Source: CAZEBW01 sp964510205
GTDB taxonomy: Bacteria; Chloroflexota; Anaerolineae; VGOG01
Length of the DNA: 64,000 nt
Direction of reading: 5' to 3'
NCBI GenBank assembly: GCA_964510205.1
Contig: CAZEBW010000006.1
Coordinates: 1 to 64,000, forward strand
Shown piece after piece: positions 24,005-33,586 of the stretch. How positions within the stretch are numbered: position 1 is the stretch's first letter; each line of letters opens with the position of its first letter. A program made the position numbers and the translations under genes. Under the pieces are notes generated by a model, which worked only from the letters and a program-made list of their open reading frames with translations, was not told the origin of the DNA and made no database searches.

Positions 24005-25723
24005 GAATCGAATAAAGAGCCACAGCGTCCCGGCAATCACGGTGATGATCGTGGCCGGGAAACCGATCTTCAAAAACTTGGCGTAAGTGATGGGATACCC
24101 CGCCCGCTCGGCGATGCCGGCCGTCACCAGGTTGGCCGAAGCGCCGATGAGGGAGCTGTTGCCTCCCATAGCCGATCCCACCGACAGCCCGTAAAACAGC
24201 ACCTTGCCCTCCGCGCCGGGCACTACGCGACTGAGGAAACGTACCACGGGCAGCATGGCGGCCGTGAAGGGGATGTTGGCAATGACCCCCGACAGGATGG
24301 CCCCGCTCCAGATCAGCACCAGCATGGCCAACGTCAGGTTCTCTCGCACCACCGCTTTGATTCCAGCCGCGATGAAACTGATGAGCCCCACCTCCTGAAT
24401 GGCCCCCACCACCATGAACAGGGCGATGAAGAACATCAGCGTGGTCCAGTCCACCACCTTGAGCATTTCCTCGATGTCGGACTCGACCACCATCAGCATA
24501 GCTACTGACCCCAAAATAGCCGTCACCGCCGGCACCAGATGGATTCGCTCTCCCAATACGAAGAGAAGCAGCATACCGATGAACACCACCCCTGCCTTGC
24601 GCAGCTTCACCGGCTCGGTGATGCGGGCGTTTTCCTTCAGACGTTCCAACAGAGCCGACGACAACCCGCCGCTCACCGAAGCATACTCTTTGCGATAGAT
24701 CAGGATCACGTAGACGGTGAGGGCCGCCTGGGCCAGCAGCACCCCCGGCGTGAGGTTGGTCAGGAAGTCGTTGAAGGAGATGTCGGCATAGGAGCCGATG
24801 AGGATGTTGGTGGGCGTGCCGATGAGGGTGCTGATGCCGCCCACGTTGGAGGCCAGCACCTCCGGCAGCAGCAGCGACAGGGGATTGATGCCCAGCGCCA
24901 GGGCAATCTGCAGGGTCATGGGGGTCATGAGCAGCATGGTGGTCACGTTGTCCAGCAGCGCTGAGGCCACCGAAGTGATGATCATCAAAATAGTCACCAG
25001 CAGCCAGGCCCGGCCCCGCGACAGACGGTAAGCCTGATAAGCCAGCCATTGGAAGATGCCCGTCCCCTCGATGATGCCGATGACGATCATCATGCCCATC
25101 ACCAGAAAAATGACGTCGAAGTCCACGTACTGCAGCGCGCGCTCGAAGTCGAAGATGAACAGATCTGGGTGGATGGCGCCGCCCACGAAGCTGACGCCCA
25201 GCACCACCGCCACGCCCAGCAGCGCGGCCATGGTGTTGTGCAGTTTCTCCAGGGCGATGAGCAGCAGGATGCCCACGAAGGTGAGGGTGGCGATCCAGAA
25301 GCCCGGAGTGAGCCGCCGCTGCAGCGTGATGTCGGGCAGATGGATGGTGTCGCCCTGACGCAGATGCTCCAGATCGTCGGCTTCGGCGGCCCACTCTACC
25401 GTCTTGAAGTGGTGGCGCTCGATCTCCACCCGCAGGGAATCTATCGAACTGTCGGGCAGATCGAGCACGAAGACGCCATCGGGCTGGCTCTCGCCGGCGG
25501 CGGTCGGCTCCTCTTCGCCGTTCAGGTACACGGCCACCTCGGCACCGCGCACCGGCTCGCCCTGCGCGTCTATCAAACACCCCACCACGGCTGGAACGCC
25601 ATCAGCGTAGGCCGGTGAGGGCCTCAAGCGGTCCACCAGGCCCATCCCCACCGCGAACACCAGCAGAACGACAATGCCCAGACGACACGCTTGCCTGAGG
25701 TTGATCGGCGTTGATCTTGTCAT
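24002..25723 (-). CDS. ArsB/NhaD-type ion permease with an extracytoplasmic N-terminal domain
   Basis: The 573-residue protein starts with a signal-like helix (15-33), then a beta-rich domain of about 90 residues (VVGCLIDAQGEPVRGAEVAVYLNGEE, carboxypeptidase-regulatory type) and about 11 membrane helices with the conserved ALLDNVTTMLLMTP and IANIPFTAAMLPVV repeats of the ArsB/NhaD superfamily. It moves an anion or Na+; the ion cannot be told. The outside domain is an unusual addition. Ends inside a tandem repeat. Confidence 0.85.
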   Translation of the reverse strand: MTRSTPINLRQACRLGIVVLLVFAVGMGLVDRLRPSPAYADGVPAVVGCLIDAQGEPVRGAEVAVYLNGEEEPTAAGESQPDGVFVLDLPDSSIDSLRVEIERHHFKTVEWAAEADDLEHLRQGDTIHLPDITLQRRLTPGFWIATLTFVGILLLIALEKLHNTMAALLGVAVVLGVSFVGGAIHPDLFIFDFERALQYVDFDVIFLVMGMMIVIGIIEGTGIFQWLAYQAYRLSRGRAWLLVTILMIITSVASALLDNVTTMLLMTPMTLQIALALGINPLSLLLPEVLASNVGGISTLIGTPTNILIGSYADISFNDFLTNLTPGVLLAQAALTVYVILIYRKEYASVSGGLSSALLERLKENARITEPVKLRKAGVVFIGMLLLFVLGERIHLVPAVTAILGSVAMLMVVESDIEEMLKVVDWTTLMFFIALFMVVGAIQEVGLISFIAAGIKAVVRENLTLAMLVLIWSGAILSGVIANIPFTAAMLPVVRFLSRVVPGAEGKVLFYGLSVGSAMGGNSSLIGASANLVTAGIAERAGYPITYAKFLKIGFPATIITVIAGTLWLFIRF

Positions 25724-25789
25724 GGATTGCGACCCCCTCGAAACATCAGAACCAGGTTTGGACCATCGGAGATTGCCGGCTCCGACGGG

Positions 25790-28753
25790 TTACTCCGTGC
25801 GTTCAGTCTTCCAAAATCGCCGCCCAACGGGACAGGCCCCACACTCGCCCTGACGACAGTGACTGCAAACGAGCTTGGGGTGGGGAATCAGGCCAGCCAG
25901 CAGCAGCCCCACCAGGGCCGCCAGCAGCGCCAGTCGCCCCGCGCTGAAGCCCTCGACCAGCAAGATGACGCCGCCGGCGATGGGCAGGAGCAGCGCAAGC
26001 ACGAGCAGCAGCAGGACGACGAACTGAGGCCAGGTGCCGAAGAATTCCTCCTCATCCCGCCTCTTGAAAACCAATCCCGCCGCCTTCCCCAGCCCCAGCG
26101 CGCAGCGGCGGCCGTAGTAGCTACAACGGGCGCAGACCAGGGTCAGCAACCCGCCTGCCGTGAGCGCCAGGAGCATCAAGTAGCCAAGCGTGGGCCAGAG
26201 GCCGAACTGGGCCACGATGACCCCGCCGACGACCAGCGCCCCGCCCAGCGTGATCAGGTTGTAGATCACGGTCGGCAGTGGAAACTCAGCATAGGCCGCT
26301 CCGCTTGCGCTGGAAGACCCATCGGGGCTTTGGGAATCCTCTTTCTCCCCGCCGTTCCCGCTCTTGCTCTCCTTGCCAAAATCTCTGATCCTCTCCGCCA
26401 GCTCCTGCAGACGCTTGTCCACGCGGTCGTTCACCGAATCCTGTTCGAAGCTCCCATCGTCTCCTCGCCCCCCGGCCTCGACGCCCGTCAGGATCTCGAT
26501 CCCTTCGTCAACGGTCTCCACCGACCAGATGTGGAACTTGCCTTCCCTGACTGCCTCCACCACTTCCTCTTTGAGCATCAGGTTCTGCACGTTGCTGGCA
26601 GGGATGAGCACGCCCTGCTCGCCGGTCAGCCCTTTGATCTTGCAGGTCTCGAAGAAGCCCTCGATCTTCTCGTTCACCCCGCCGATGGCCTGCACCTCCC
26701 CTTTCTGGCTGACGGAGCCGGTGACGGCAATGCCTTGTTTGAGGGGAAGCCCAGACAGGCCGGAGAGGAGCGCGTAAAGCTCTGTGCTAGACGCGCTGTC
26801 CCCGTCTATCTCCGAGTAGCTTTGCTCGAAGACCAGGCGGGCCGAGAGGCTGAGGGGTTTGTCCTGGGTATACTTGTCGGCCAGATAGCCGCTCAGAATC
26901 ATCACTCCCTTGGAATGGATGGGGCCAGCTAGATTGGCCTCCCGTTCGATGTCTACCACCCCTCCCCGACCCAGGCCTACGCTGGCGGTGATCCGGGTGG
27001 GTCGGCCAAAGGCGATGTCTCCCAAACTGTAAACAGAGAGACCGTTGACTTGCCCCACCTCCTCCCCCACCGCGTCAATCATGACCCGACCTCGCTCAAT
27101 CGCCTCGCTGATCCTCTCCTGAACGAGGTTGGAGCGGTAGAACTTCTCTTCAATGGCCTTCTGCACCTGAGCGGTGGTGACGTAGGCTGCACCTTCTTGA
27201 GTCGCGTAGAAACTGGCTTCGCGGATGATGTCCGAGATCTCGCCAAAGCGGGCGGAGAGCTTCATCTGATCCTCGGCCAGTCGGGAGCTGTGCTCGATGA
27301 GCTTGGCCAGCGCCGAGGCGTCGAGGTGTCTCAAGCCCTCCTCGTTGCAAAGGGTGCAGACGAAGGCGGCGTAGTCTCCGATGTTTTCATCTGTGCGGGC
27401 CATGCGGGTATCGAAATCGGCTTTGACCTTGAACAGCTCGCCGAAGTCCTCGTCCCAGGTGTAGAGCAGACGGTAGGGCGTGGACTGCCCGATGAGAACG
27501 ATTTTGGCATCCAGGGGGATGGGCTCGGGCCGCAGGCCCTTGGAGGTTATGAAGCCCAACCTCTCCCCGGCCTCCTCCACAGCGATTTCTTCATTCCTGA
27601 GGGCTCGCTTCAGGCTATCCCAGGAGAAGAGATTGCTCATCATCTCATCCACGGGAAGCACCAGGTAGCCGCCGTTGGCCCGATGCAGGGAGCCCTCTCG
27701 GATCAAGGTGAAGTCGGTGACCAGGGAGCCGAACTGGGCCTCCTTCTCAATGCGGCCGAAGAGGTTGCTGTAGGTGGGGTTAAGCTCCATGACCACCGGC
27801 GCCCCTTCGAGCTCGGAGTTGTCCACCACCACGTTCACCTCGTATTTCCTGAAGGGCAGTTCCTTGGCCCCAGGCGTGGGAACAGGCGCGGCGGTCTGGG
27901 CCTCAGCTTCCCCTCTGAACAGGGAGAGGTTGTCCACGATGTCATCCCGCACCGCATTCAGGTAGTCCACCACCTCCGGGAGGCTCTCATATTTCTCCAC
28001 CAAGCCGTCCACCGACGGACCCACCGCGAAGAGAGCGACCTCCCGATCCAACGCTTGTACGGCCTCGTTAGCTTCTTTGTCCAGGCCCCTCACCTGCCTC
28101 ATCGCCTTCTTTAGTTCCTCTTGCAAGCCCTCTCGCTTTTGCAGCAGTTGCCCTTTGACTTCTGGGCTCAGCGCGCTGAACTCTTCTTCGCTGAGAGGTT
28201 CCCCGTCTTTCACCGGAATGATCAACAGGCCCATGGGGCTCATCTGGAGCAAGAATCCCTCCTCTTTAGCCTTCTCGCCCATCCGAGAGAGGAGCTCCTG
28301 CTTCTGTTTTTGAACGCCTTGAACCGTCTCCTCCTTTTGAGCGACGTATTCATCGCTCTCAAAGACTCTGGGGATCTCCCGCCGCGCCCATTCCACCAGG
28401 TTCTTCATATCCTTTTGGAACGCCCGTCCGTGGCCCGGCGGCAGGCGGAGGGCATTGGGGCGATAGGAGTCACGGAAGTTGTTCACGTAGCACCAATCGG
28501 GGGGCACAGGCTTTTCCTTGGCCACTTCCTCCAGGAAGCGCCGCACGGCGGTGGTCTTCCCCGTGCCGGGCGGGCCGGCCACGTAGATGTTGAATCCCGA
28601 ATCCTGGATTCCCAGCCCGAACTCCAGAGATCGGACCGCCCTCTCCTGGCCGATGATGCTTTCCAGGGGCTCTACCTCCTCGGTGGTATCCCAGCCCAGC
28701 GTCTGGGGATCGCAGATCCTGCGCAGCTTATCAACGGGCAGTTCTTTTGCCAT
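25790..28753 (-). CDS. Lon-like ATP-dependent protease with a fused membrane domain
   Basis: Residues 1-800 form a LonB-type protease: IIGQERAVRSLEFGL, Walker A GPPGTGKTT near 60, an AAA insertion, and the Lon proteolytic domain with Ser in GDSASST near 650 and Lys in GGVNEK near 693. After an acidic, Ser-rich linker the last 150 residues add about four membrane helices and cysteine motifs (CARCSYYGRRC, CSHCRQGECGACP). The fusion would anchor proteolysis to the membrane. The tail looks like a separate protein family joined in frame. Confidence 0.88.
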   Translation of the reverse strand: MAKELPVDKLRRICDPQTLGWDTTEEVEPLESIIGQERAVRSLEFGLGIQDSGFNIYVAGPPGTGKTTAVRRFLEEVAKEKPVPPDWCYVNNFRDSYRPNALRLPPGHGRAFQKDMKNLVEWARREIPRVFESDEYVAQKEETVQGVQKQKQELLSRMGEKAKEEGFLLQMSPMGLLIIPVKDGEPLSEEEFSALSPEVKGQLLQKREGLQEELKKAMRQVRGLDKEANEAVQALDREVALFAVGPSVDGLVEKYESLPEVVDYLNAVRDDIVDNLSLFRGEAEAQTAAPVPTPGAKELPFRKYEVNVVVDNSELEGAPVVMELNPTYSNLFGRIEKEAQFGSLVTDFTLIREGSLHRANGGYLVLPVDEMMSNLFSWDSLKRALRNEEIAVEEAGERLGFITSKGLRPEPIPLDAKIVLIGQSTPYRLLYTWDEDFGELFKVKADFDTRMARTDENIGDYAAFVCTLCNEEGLRHLDASALAKLIEHSSRLAEDQMKLSARFGEISDIIREASFYATQEGAAYVTTAQVQKAIEEKFYRSNLVQERISEAIERGRVMIDAVGEEVGQVNGLSVYSLGDIAFGRPTRITASVGLGRGGVVDIEREANLAGPIHSKGVMILSGYLADKYTQDKPLSLSARLVFEQSYSEIDGDSASSTELYALLSGLSGLPLKQGIAVTGSVSQKGEVQAIGGVNEKIEGFFETCKIKGLTGEQGVLIPASNVQNLMLKEEVVEAVREGKFHIWSVETVDEGIEILTGVEAGGRGDDGSFEQDSVNDRVDKRLQELAERIRDFGKESKSGNGGEKEDSQSPDGSSSASGAAYAEFPLPTVIYNLITLGGALVVGGVIVAQFGLWPTLGYLMLLALTAGGLLTLVCARCSYYGRRCALGLGKAAGLVFKRRDEEEFFGTWPQFVVLLLLVLALLLPIAGGVILLVEGFSAGRLALLAALVGLLLAGLIPHPKLVCSHCRQGECGACPVGRRFWKTERTE

Positions 28754-28789
28754 TCATCTCCTCCAAATCGTATCATTGAACCCAATTGT

Positions 28790-28845
28790 GCTCCAGCTGG
28801 ACGACAGTCCAGCGGCGAGAACGCGGACTATCGTCCGATTGGAGC
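28790..28845. repeat. Imperfect palindrome upstream of the Lon-like gene
   Basis: GCTCCA (28790) matches TGGAGC (28840-28845), with inner GGACGA / TCGTCC and AGTCC / GGACT pairs, giving a near-continuous inverted repeat of 56 bp. It occupies the leader between the membrane-protein gene and the protease. Confidence 0.6.
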
Positions 28846-28869
28846 TTGGAATTCACACAGGGATTGCCC

Positions 28870-29948
28870 CTACAAGCCGGCCAAGCGCTCCAGGAGCCGC
28901 TGGATGAGCCAAACCGCCACCGGCAACAGCAGCGGCGAGAGCGCGACGCGCAGCGTGCCGGGCTGCCAGGGCCAGGTCGGGATTTTGGCCACCATCTCTA
29001 GTTCGATCTCCAGGCCGCCTATCGCCCTGTACAGCTCCGTCATGTCGGTCAGATCGCCGGCATCCACGCGGCGGTGCAGTTCAGCGATGGCCGCTTCCAG
29101 GCGCTGGTTGGCCTCGGATTCCAGGCGCGTCTTCTCCTCGACCATGCGGCGGTGCATGCCCAGCAGTGGCAGAACGAAGGTCACTGCGGCCAAAAGCATC
29201 ATGAAGACCATAATCCCAAGGGCCATGGGATCCGTCTCGCTCATGAACTCATACATGGCCAGGAGCGCGGTGTCTGCCAGCACCAGGTAGCCCATAGCGG
29301 TGCGCGCAGTCAGGCCTGAAAAGGCGTAGAGCGGGTCGGGCTGGAACAGGTTAATGCGCGTGACCGNNNNNNNNNNTGGATGCGGCTCACCATCGTCAGT
29401 TGATGGATGGTTTGGTAGACACAGGCTCCAAGACACGCGGAGACCAAGATGGCGTCAACGCTGCCAAATGCAAGCGCCAAGGCCGAAGTCTGGTAGTAGG
29501 GATTAGGAACGGTAGGATTGAACAGAACGGTCAGGGCAGCCAGCGCGCCGCCAATGGCGCCAGCCGACAATGCTACCCACGACGGCAAGGTCGTGAGCTG
29601 ATAGTGCAGCCGGTTGTACTCTGCCTCGTTCACGGCCAGCGCCGGACGGAACGTGTGTAGCGCCGCGCCCGCCGCCCCTTTCAAATAGTGCATCAGGGCC
29701 AGGAAATAGACGCCATCTGAGGCACTAACCGTGGAGAGTAGTTCGATGGTACCCAGCGGCTGCGACCCGTCCAGCCATTTGACGGCGTTGGCCATCAGGA
29801 AGAGGGCTAGCCACAGCACCACGTAGAACAACCAGCTCGGCCCCGGCAGCCGCCCGACCCAATCAATGAAGCGATCCACCCAACTGGGTGAGTAGGGCCG
29901 TGGCGGGGTTTCGCTGTTGTGGAGAGTTGCGCCTTTGGTCATGGTCAC
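28870..29948 (-). CDS. Multi-span membrane protein of unknown function (contains assembly gap)
   Basis: Two frames separated by the N run at 29367-29376 read as one gene: an N-terminal part from ATG 29948 (about 190 residues, several helices) and a C-terminal part (about 165 residues) with further helices and a coiled region LESEANQRLEAAIAELHRRV. Length across the gap is uncertain. I do not recognise the family. Tryptophan- and proline-rich start (SPSWVDRFIDWVGRLPGPSWLFY). Confidence 0.65.
29367..29376. other. Assembly gap
   Basis: Ten N bases of unknown true length interrupt the membrane-protein gene. Confidence 0.99.
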
Positions 29949-30120
29949 AGCTCCTTGGGAAAAGAACAGCGGATCAGCAGGATTAACGGATCGGCTGCCT
30001 GATCAGACTAGACCGCAAGAGCCTGCCTCAAGGCCCAATCCGTCAGCAGGCCCACGGCACTGCTCGAGCCGTCTTGACCCTCAGATAATCCTGCCGATCC
30101 GTGTTCTATAGCCTAATCCC

Positions 30121-30642
30121 TCACCCCTCAAGAGCCGCGATAATGGTGCGGCAGAAGGCGGGCAGATCTGTGGGCACGCGAGAGGTGATGATGTTGCCAT
30201 CCTGCACTACCTCCTGGTCCAGGTAGGTCGCGCCCGCGTTGACCACGTCATCCTTGATGGCGCTGACGCAAGTGACGCGGCGGCCCTTCAGGATGCCTGC
30301 CGAGGCCAGCACCCACCCGGCGTGACAGATGGCGGCCACCACCTTGCCCTGATCGTGCGCCTCCCGAACCAGCTTGAGGATGGACTCGTAGCGCCGCAGA
30401 CGGTCCGGGGCGTAGCCGCCGGGCACGATGACGGCGTCGAAGTCGGCGGCCTCCACCTCGTCGGCGGCGGCGTCCACCGTCACGGGGTAGCCGTGCTTGC
30501 TGGCGTAGGTCTCCGCGCTGCCCGTGCCGACGACCTTTACCTCGGCCCCCGCCTCCCGCAGCCGCAAGAGGGGATACCAAAGCTCCAGCTCTTGATAGTT
30601 GTCCTCCGCTAGAATTGCGATGTGCTTACCAGTTAGACTCAT
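30121..30642 (-). CDS. DJ-1/PfpI-family protein
   Basis: The 173-residue protein has the PfpI fold with the nucleophile Cys in AAICHAGWVL, Glu in EDNYQELELWYP and PGGYAPDRLR. Members act as deglycases or proteases in stress defence. ATG 30642 follows AAGGAGG. Confidence 0.9.
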   Translation of the reverse strand: MSLTGKHIAILAEDNYQELELWYPLLRLREAGAEVKVVGTGSAETYASKHGYPVTVDAAADEVEAADFDAVIVPGGYAPDRLRRYESILKLVREAHDQGKVVAAICHAGWVLASAGILKGRRVTCVSAIKDDVVNAGATYLDQEVVQDGNIITSRVPTDLPAFCRTIIAALEG

Positions 30643-30690
30643 TTTTTGACCTCCTTGTATGCTTTCTCTTTGATGGAATATGCAAGAACG

Positions 30691-30732
30691 TATTCCGTAT
30701 TGCGTATTGCGTATTGCGTGTTGCGTATTCCG
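30691..30732. repeat. TATTSCG heptamer repeat, six units
   Basis: The units are TATTCCG, TATTGCG three times, TGTTGCG and TATTCCG. The same heptamer recurs inside fdhA (49120-49154) and before mvhD (52406-52459). Confidence 0.85.
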
Positions 30733-30760
30733 TTAAACCCTCCCAGTCCATTGTTCCCCC

Positions 30761-32371
30761 TCACTCCCCAAACAGCTCCGCGATGTCCTGCACTGCGCTC
30801 CGCCCCTCCCCCGCTCCCATGGCCCGATAGAACGCCTCGTCGTACTTGCGGGTTTGCACCTGGATGGGCATGGGCACGGCGTGGCCCATGAGGAGAACTT
30901 GCTCGCGGGTATTCAAGCTGGCCAGCGCGCCGCGCAGGGTGCTGCGGTCCGCCACGCCGGTCAGCACGGCCTCGATGTCCCGCTCCTCGGTGAGCTTGCC
31001 GGAGACGCGGGTGCCGAGCTGGCTCATCACCTCCGGGTCAATGCCGCTGGGCCGCTGGTCAATGACCATGAGGGTGACATTGTACTTGCGCAGCTCGCGG
31101 GCGATTTGGCCGAAGATGGTCTGCCTGGCCGCCGTGGGATTGAGAAACTTGTGGGCCTCCTCAATGGTAATCATCAGGGGGCGGGGCGCATCGCCGGGGT
31201 CCTTGGTCTCCTCGTAGCGCTCCACTTTCCTCTGATAGAGGCGGCGGATGCGGCGGGTGACGACGTTGGCCACCAGCATGTAGTCCAGGGCGCGGCTGTA
31301 GCGCCCGAACTGGAGGATGATGTGCTTGCCCTTGTCCAGCGCGGCCACCATATCGTCAATGATGCTGAAGCGAGCCTGTTCGGCTATGTATCCCCGCCGC
31401 TTGATGGCCATGAGCTTGCGCTGCAGAGCGATCGTGGCCTCCGAGTGCGCGCCGCTGGCCTGGCAAAATGCCTGCACCGCTTCAGGCGACATCCCCAGCA
31501 GCTCCCGCAGCCAGTCTTCTTTGTAGACGTCGCTGAGCAGTCCCGCCGTGGCCGCCGTGGTGGGACGGAGGTCCAGCTCGCTGGCCAGAAGCATCACGTC
31601 CTCGGCCTCGATCTGATTGAGCCCAATCTGCAGGGTCACGTCCACGTTCTGGCGAGCAGCGGCCTTCTCGTCCAGCGAGTAGACCAGCATCTTGCTGCCG
31701 AAGATCTGCCGCAGCCCCCTGACCCACACCCCATCTTCCGACTGTTTGTCAAAGGCGTACTCGTTGTGCATGTCGAAGATGAGGTTGACAGCCGCGCCCG
31801 ACTTGATGATGCCCGACAGAATGATGCGGGCCAGGAAGCTCTTGCCCGTGCCTGTCTGGCCGAAGATGCCGTTGGAGCGCTCCACCAGGCGGTCGAGCTT
31901 GAGGCAGATGGGGATGTCCATGGTCAGCGGCGTGCCCACGGCGAAGTTCAGCCCGCCCTCCTCGCCGAAGACAGTGGCGAAGTCCAGGGCATCGGCCTGG
32001 CACAGCTCGGCGAAGTGCATGGGGATGGTGCGCACCGGCTGCGGCGGCGACAGTTCGTCGGCGAAGGCGAGCTCGTCCCCCTTCTCCAGCATGAGCCGAG
32101 GCCTGACCTCCACTGTAGCGTAGGTGCTGATGCCGGACAGAGCCTGGGCGATAAAGGGCGAGGCATCGCGGGGCGGGTCGGCCAGCAGCGTGGGGTCCGT
32201 GGCTCGCAGTTGCAGATCCGAGATCATGCTGAAGTAGCGATTCTCCTTGCCTTCCACGATCACGAAATCGCCGATACGCAAGTCTTCGGTCGAACAGCCC
32301 GCATCCAGCCGCACCGTCAATCCCGCGTTAAACGCGCCATCGGTCACTACGCCTAGTCGTTTACGTTTCAT
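30761..32371 (-). CDS. herA: HerA-type DNA-translocating ATPase
   Basis: The 536-residue protein has an N-terminal HAS-like barrel (GVVTDGAFNAGLTVRLD), Walker A GQTGTGKS near 170, a Walker B ITIEEAHKF and the arginine-finger region of HerA/FtsK ATPases (MVIDQRPSGIDPEVMSQ). With NurA, encoded at 34383-35555, it forms the end-resection motor-nuclease known from archaea and some bacteria. Here the two are separated by small genes and repeats. ATG 32371 is used; an ATG two codons earlier is also possible. It overlaps the upstream small gene by 11 bases. Confidence 0.92.
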   Translation of the reverse strand: MKRKRLGVVTDGAFNAGLTVRLDAGCSTEDLRIGDFVIVEGKENRYFSMISDLQLRATDPTLLADPPRDASPFIAQALSGISTYATVEVRPRLMLEKGDELAFADELSPPQPVRTIPMHFAELCQADALDFATVFGEEGGLNFAVGTPLTMDIPICLKLDRLVERSNGIFGQTGTGKSFLARIILSGIIKSGAAVNLIFDMHNEYAFDKQSEDGVWVRGLRQIFGSKMLVYSLDEKAAARQNVDVTLQIGLNQIEAEDVMLLASELDLRPTTAATAGLLSDVYKEDWLRELLGMSPEAVQAFCQASGAHSEATIALQRKLMAIKRRGYIAEQARFSIIDDMVAALDKGKHIILQFGRYSRALDYMLVANVVTRRIRRLYQRKVERYEETKDPGDAPRPLMITIEEAHKFLNPTAARQTIFGQIARELRKYNVTLMVIDQRPSGIDPEVMSQLGTRVSGKLTEERDIEAVLTGVADRSTLRGALASLNTREQVLLMGHAVPMPIQVQTRKYDEAFYRAMGAGEGRSAVQDIAELFGE

Positions 32372-32708
32372 GTTCACCCCTCAATTGGCAATGCCGTTCG
32401 ATTTCAGCGATGAATTCTGCGAACGACATCTCACCCGGCAGTGTCTGGTGGCATACAGGATCATCGAAAGGATGGATATGCCAGCCGCCGGTATTGTCTG
32501 CCCCAAACACCCGTCGCCCCCCCTGAATCAATGCGTAGGCCGTTGTATCTGTTTCTTCGTTGTAGAACGCGTCCACAAATCCGCCAACAGTCATCGGCGC
32601 GCGCAGATTAATCGAAGTCGGCATCATGCGACGGATGATGGGGATTCCACAGATAGGCGATGCTATTGAAACCGAGAAAACCTGGTGTTCGAATTCAGTG
32701 ATGGTCAT
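32361..32708 (-). CDS. Small protein of a TA-like pair (TumE/DUF6516-like)
   Basis: The 115-residue protein contains YALIQGGRRVFGADNTGGWHIHPFDDP and a C-terminal SFAEFIAEIERH, recalling TumE-like toxin candidates with a DN-x-HxH pattern. It overlaps its partner by ATGA (32705-32708) and herA by 11 bases. The family assignment is tentative. Confidence 0.6.
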   Translation of the reverse strand: MTITEFEHQVFSVSIASPICGIPIIRRMMPTSINLRAPMTVGGFVDAFYNEETDTTAYALIQGGRRVFGADNTGGWHIHPFDDPVCHQTLPGEMSFAEFIAEIERHCQLRGEHET

Positions 32709-33022
32709 GGCAGCTCTTCCAACGTCACCTGGAGCCGCCTCTCATCGGTCACAGAGGCTTCCCACTCCCAATAATCGCGCTCCACCTCATAGGAGTGTTT
32801 ATTAGGGATCTGGTCCTCATTCCACGCTTGCTTGAAGGCCTCAAAATCCATCTGATAACGTTCCTCAAACCGTTTTCGCTGCTCGCTAACCTCCTTGAGC
32901 TTCAGACGCACCAAGTCCTTTGTAGCCAGATGGAGGGCGACATCGAACCTAGGCTCCCCCGTCAGGTCCGCCAGAATCCTGTGAATTGGCTTAGAAATCG
33001 TGGCTTCAATCATTTCACTCAT
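32705..33022 (-). CDS. Small partner protein of the TA-like pair
   Basis: The 105-residue charged protein (SKPIHRILADLTGEPRFDVALHLATKDL, then a helical RKRFEERYQMDFEAFKQAW) is translationally coupled to the next gene by ATGA. It could be the antitoxin of the pair. I do not recognise a named family. Confidence 0.6.
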   Translation of the reverse strand: MSEMIEATISKPIHRILADLTGEPRFDVALHLATKDLVRLKLKEVSEQRKRFEERYQMDFEAFKQAWNEDQIPNKHSYEVERDYWEWEASVTDERRLQVTLEELP

Positions 33023-33084
33023 TTCACTGACCTCCTAGCTGATGTGTTCTCGACCTCTTGTGGCTATACTCTCTGCCCTCTACA

Positions 33085-33207
33085 CTACCGCCGTGGCGCC
33101 ACACTGGCCTTGATCTCCATCGCCCGATCGGTCTCGTCGTTGAGGATCTTGCGCCCCAGTTCGTTCCCGTATTCGGTGAGTTCGGGGATGTTGCTGACGT
33201 CGTCCAT
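33085..33207 (-). CDS. Possible 40-residue ORF
   Basis: ATG 33207 gives a short acidic protein starting DDVSNIPELTEYGNELGRK and ending SVAPRR. It has reasonable codon use but no clear ribosome site and no recognised family; it follows the palindromic repeat. It may be the remnant of a longer gene. Confidence 0.3.
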   Translation of the reverse strand: MDDVSNIPELTEYGNELGRKILNDETDRAMEIKASVAPRR

Positions 33208-33223
33208 GGGAATGGCCTTTGAC

Positions 33224-33291
33224 GCAACGGATACGCAGCGGATAAACGGATGCGCGCCTCCTCATCCGCTTATTCGCTGTCCATCCGTTGC
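33224..33291. repeat. Palindromic element family 5, copy 1
   Basis: GCAACGGAT (33224-33232) is inverted at ATCCGTTGC (33283-33291), with inner GCGGATAA / TTATTCGC-like arms. A second copy is at 33587-33654. Beside each copy lies the same 50-base piece of the 3' end of the HAS-barrel gene. Confidence 0.8.
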
Positions 33292-33366
33292 CTCAATCCC
33301 ATACAACACCGTCATCAACCGCTCGTAGTCGTGCTTGAGGAGAACGCAGAACTCAATGCTAGGCAT
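33262..33366 (-). pseudogene. Remnant of a PemK/MazF-type toxin start fused to a duplicated gene end
   Basis: The frame begins MPSIEF, as many PemK/MazF toxins do, with its ATG overlapping the stop of the antitoxin-like gene. After six residues it changes to CVLLKHDYERLMTVLY and IEATDG, a copy of the C-terminus of the HAS-barrel protein encoded at 33640-34233, and then ends in the palindrome. It looks like a toxin gene whose body was replaced by duplicated DNA. Confidence 0.55.
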
Positions 33367-33565
33367 TATTCCAGACCTCGTCATCAATCGGGTTGTCCCA
33401 GAAGTCAAGGCTGCTCTGAGCTGCCAAGAGCAAGTCGCTGAAGTCATCTTCGGGCTCTTCCACGACGAACACGGCAACCCATTTACCCTTGGGCAGGGGA
33501 ACGTTCAGTTCCACTTTGCCGTACTCTTGCACTTCCAGTTCGTACTTGAACGCTGTTTGTGGCAT
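33359..33565 (-). CDS. Antitoxin-like small protein
   Basis: The 68-residue protein begins PQTAFKYELEV and ends with SLDFWDNPIDDEVWNNA, a tail typical of small antitoxins encoded before PemK/MazF toxins. Its stop overlaps the start of the truncated toxin frame. If so it is now an orphan antitoxin. ATG 33565 has GGAGAG in front. Confidence 0.6.
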   Translation of the reverse strand: MPQTAFKYELEVQEYGKVELNVPLPKGKWVAVFVVEEPEDDFSDLLLAAQSSLDFWDNPIDDEVWNNA

Positions 33566-33586
33566 CACTCTCTCCTTCCCTTTGCC

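Noticed and set aside
23952..25580. 542-codon minus-strand ORF rich in Arg/Gly/His
   Set aside because: Out-of-frame shadow of the ArsB/NhaD-type permease gene.
28870..29948. Two separate membrane-protein genes
   Set aside because: The split coincides with the N run; both parts are better read as one gene with unknown missing length.
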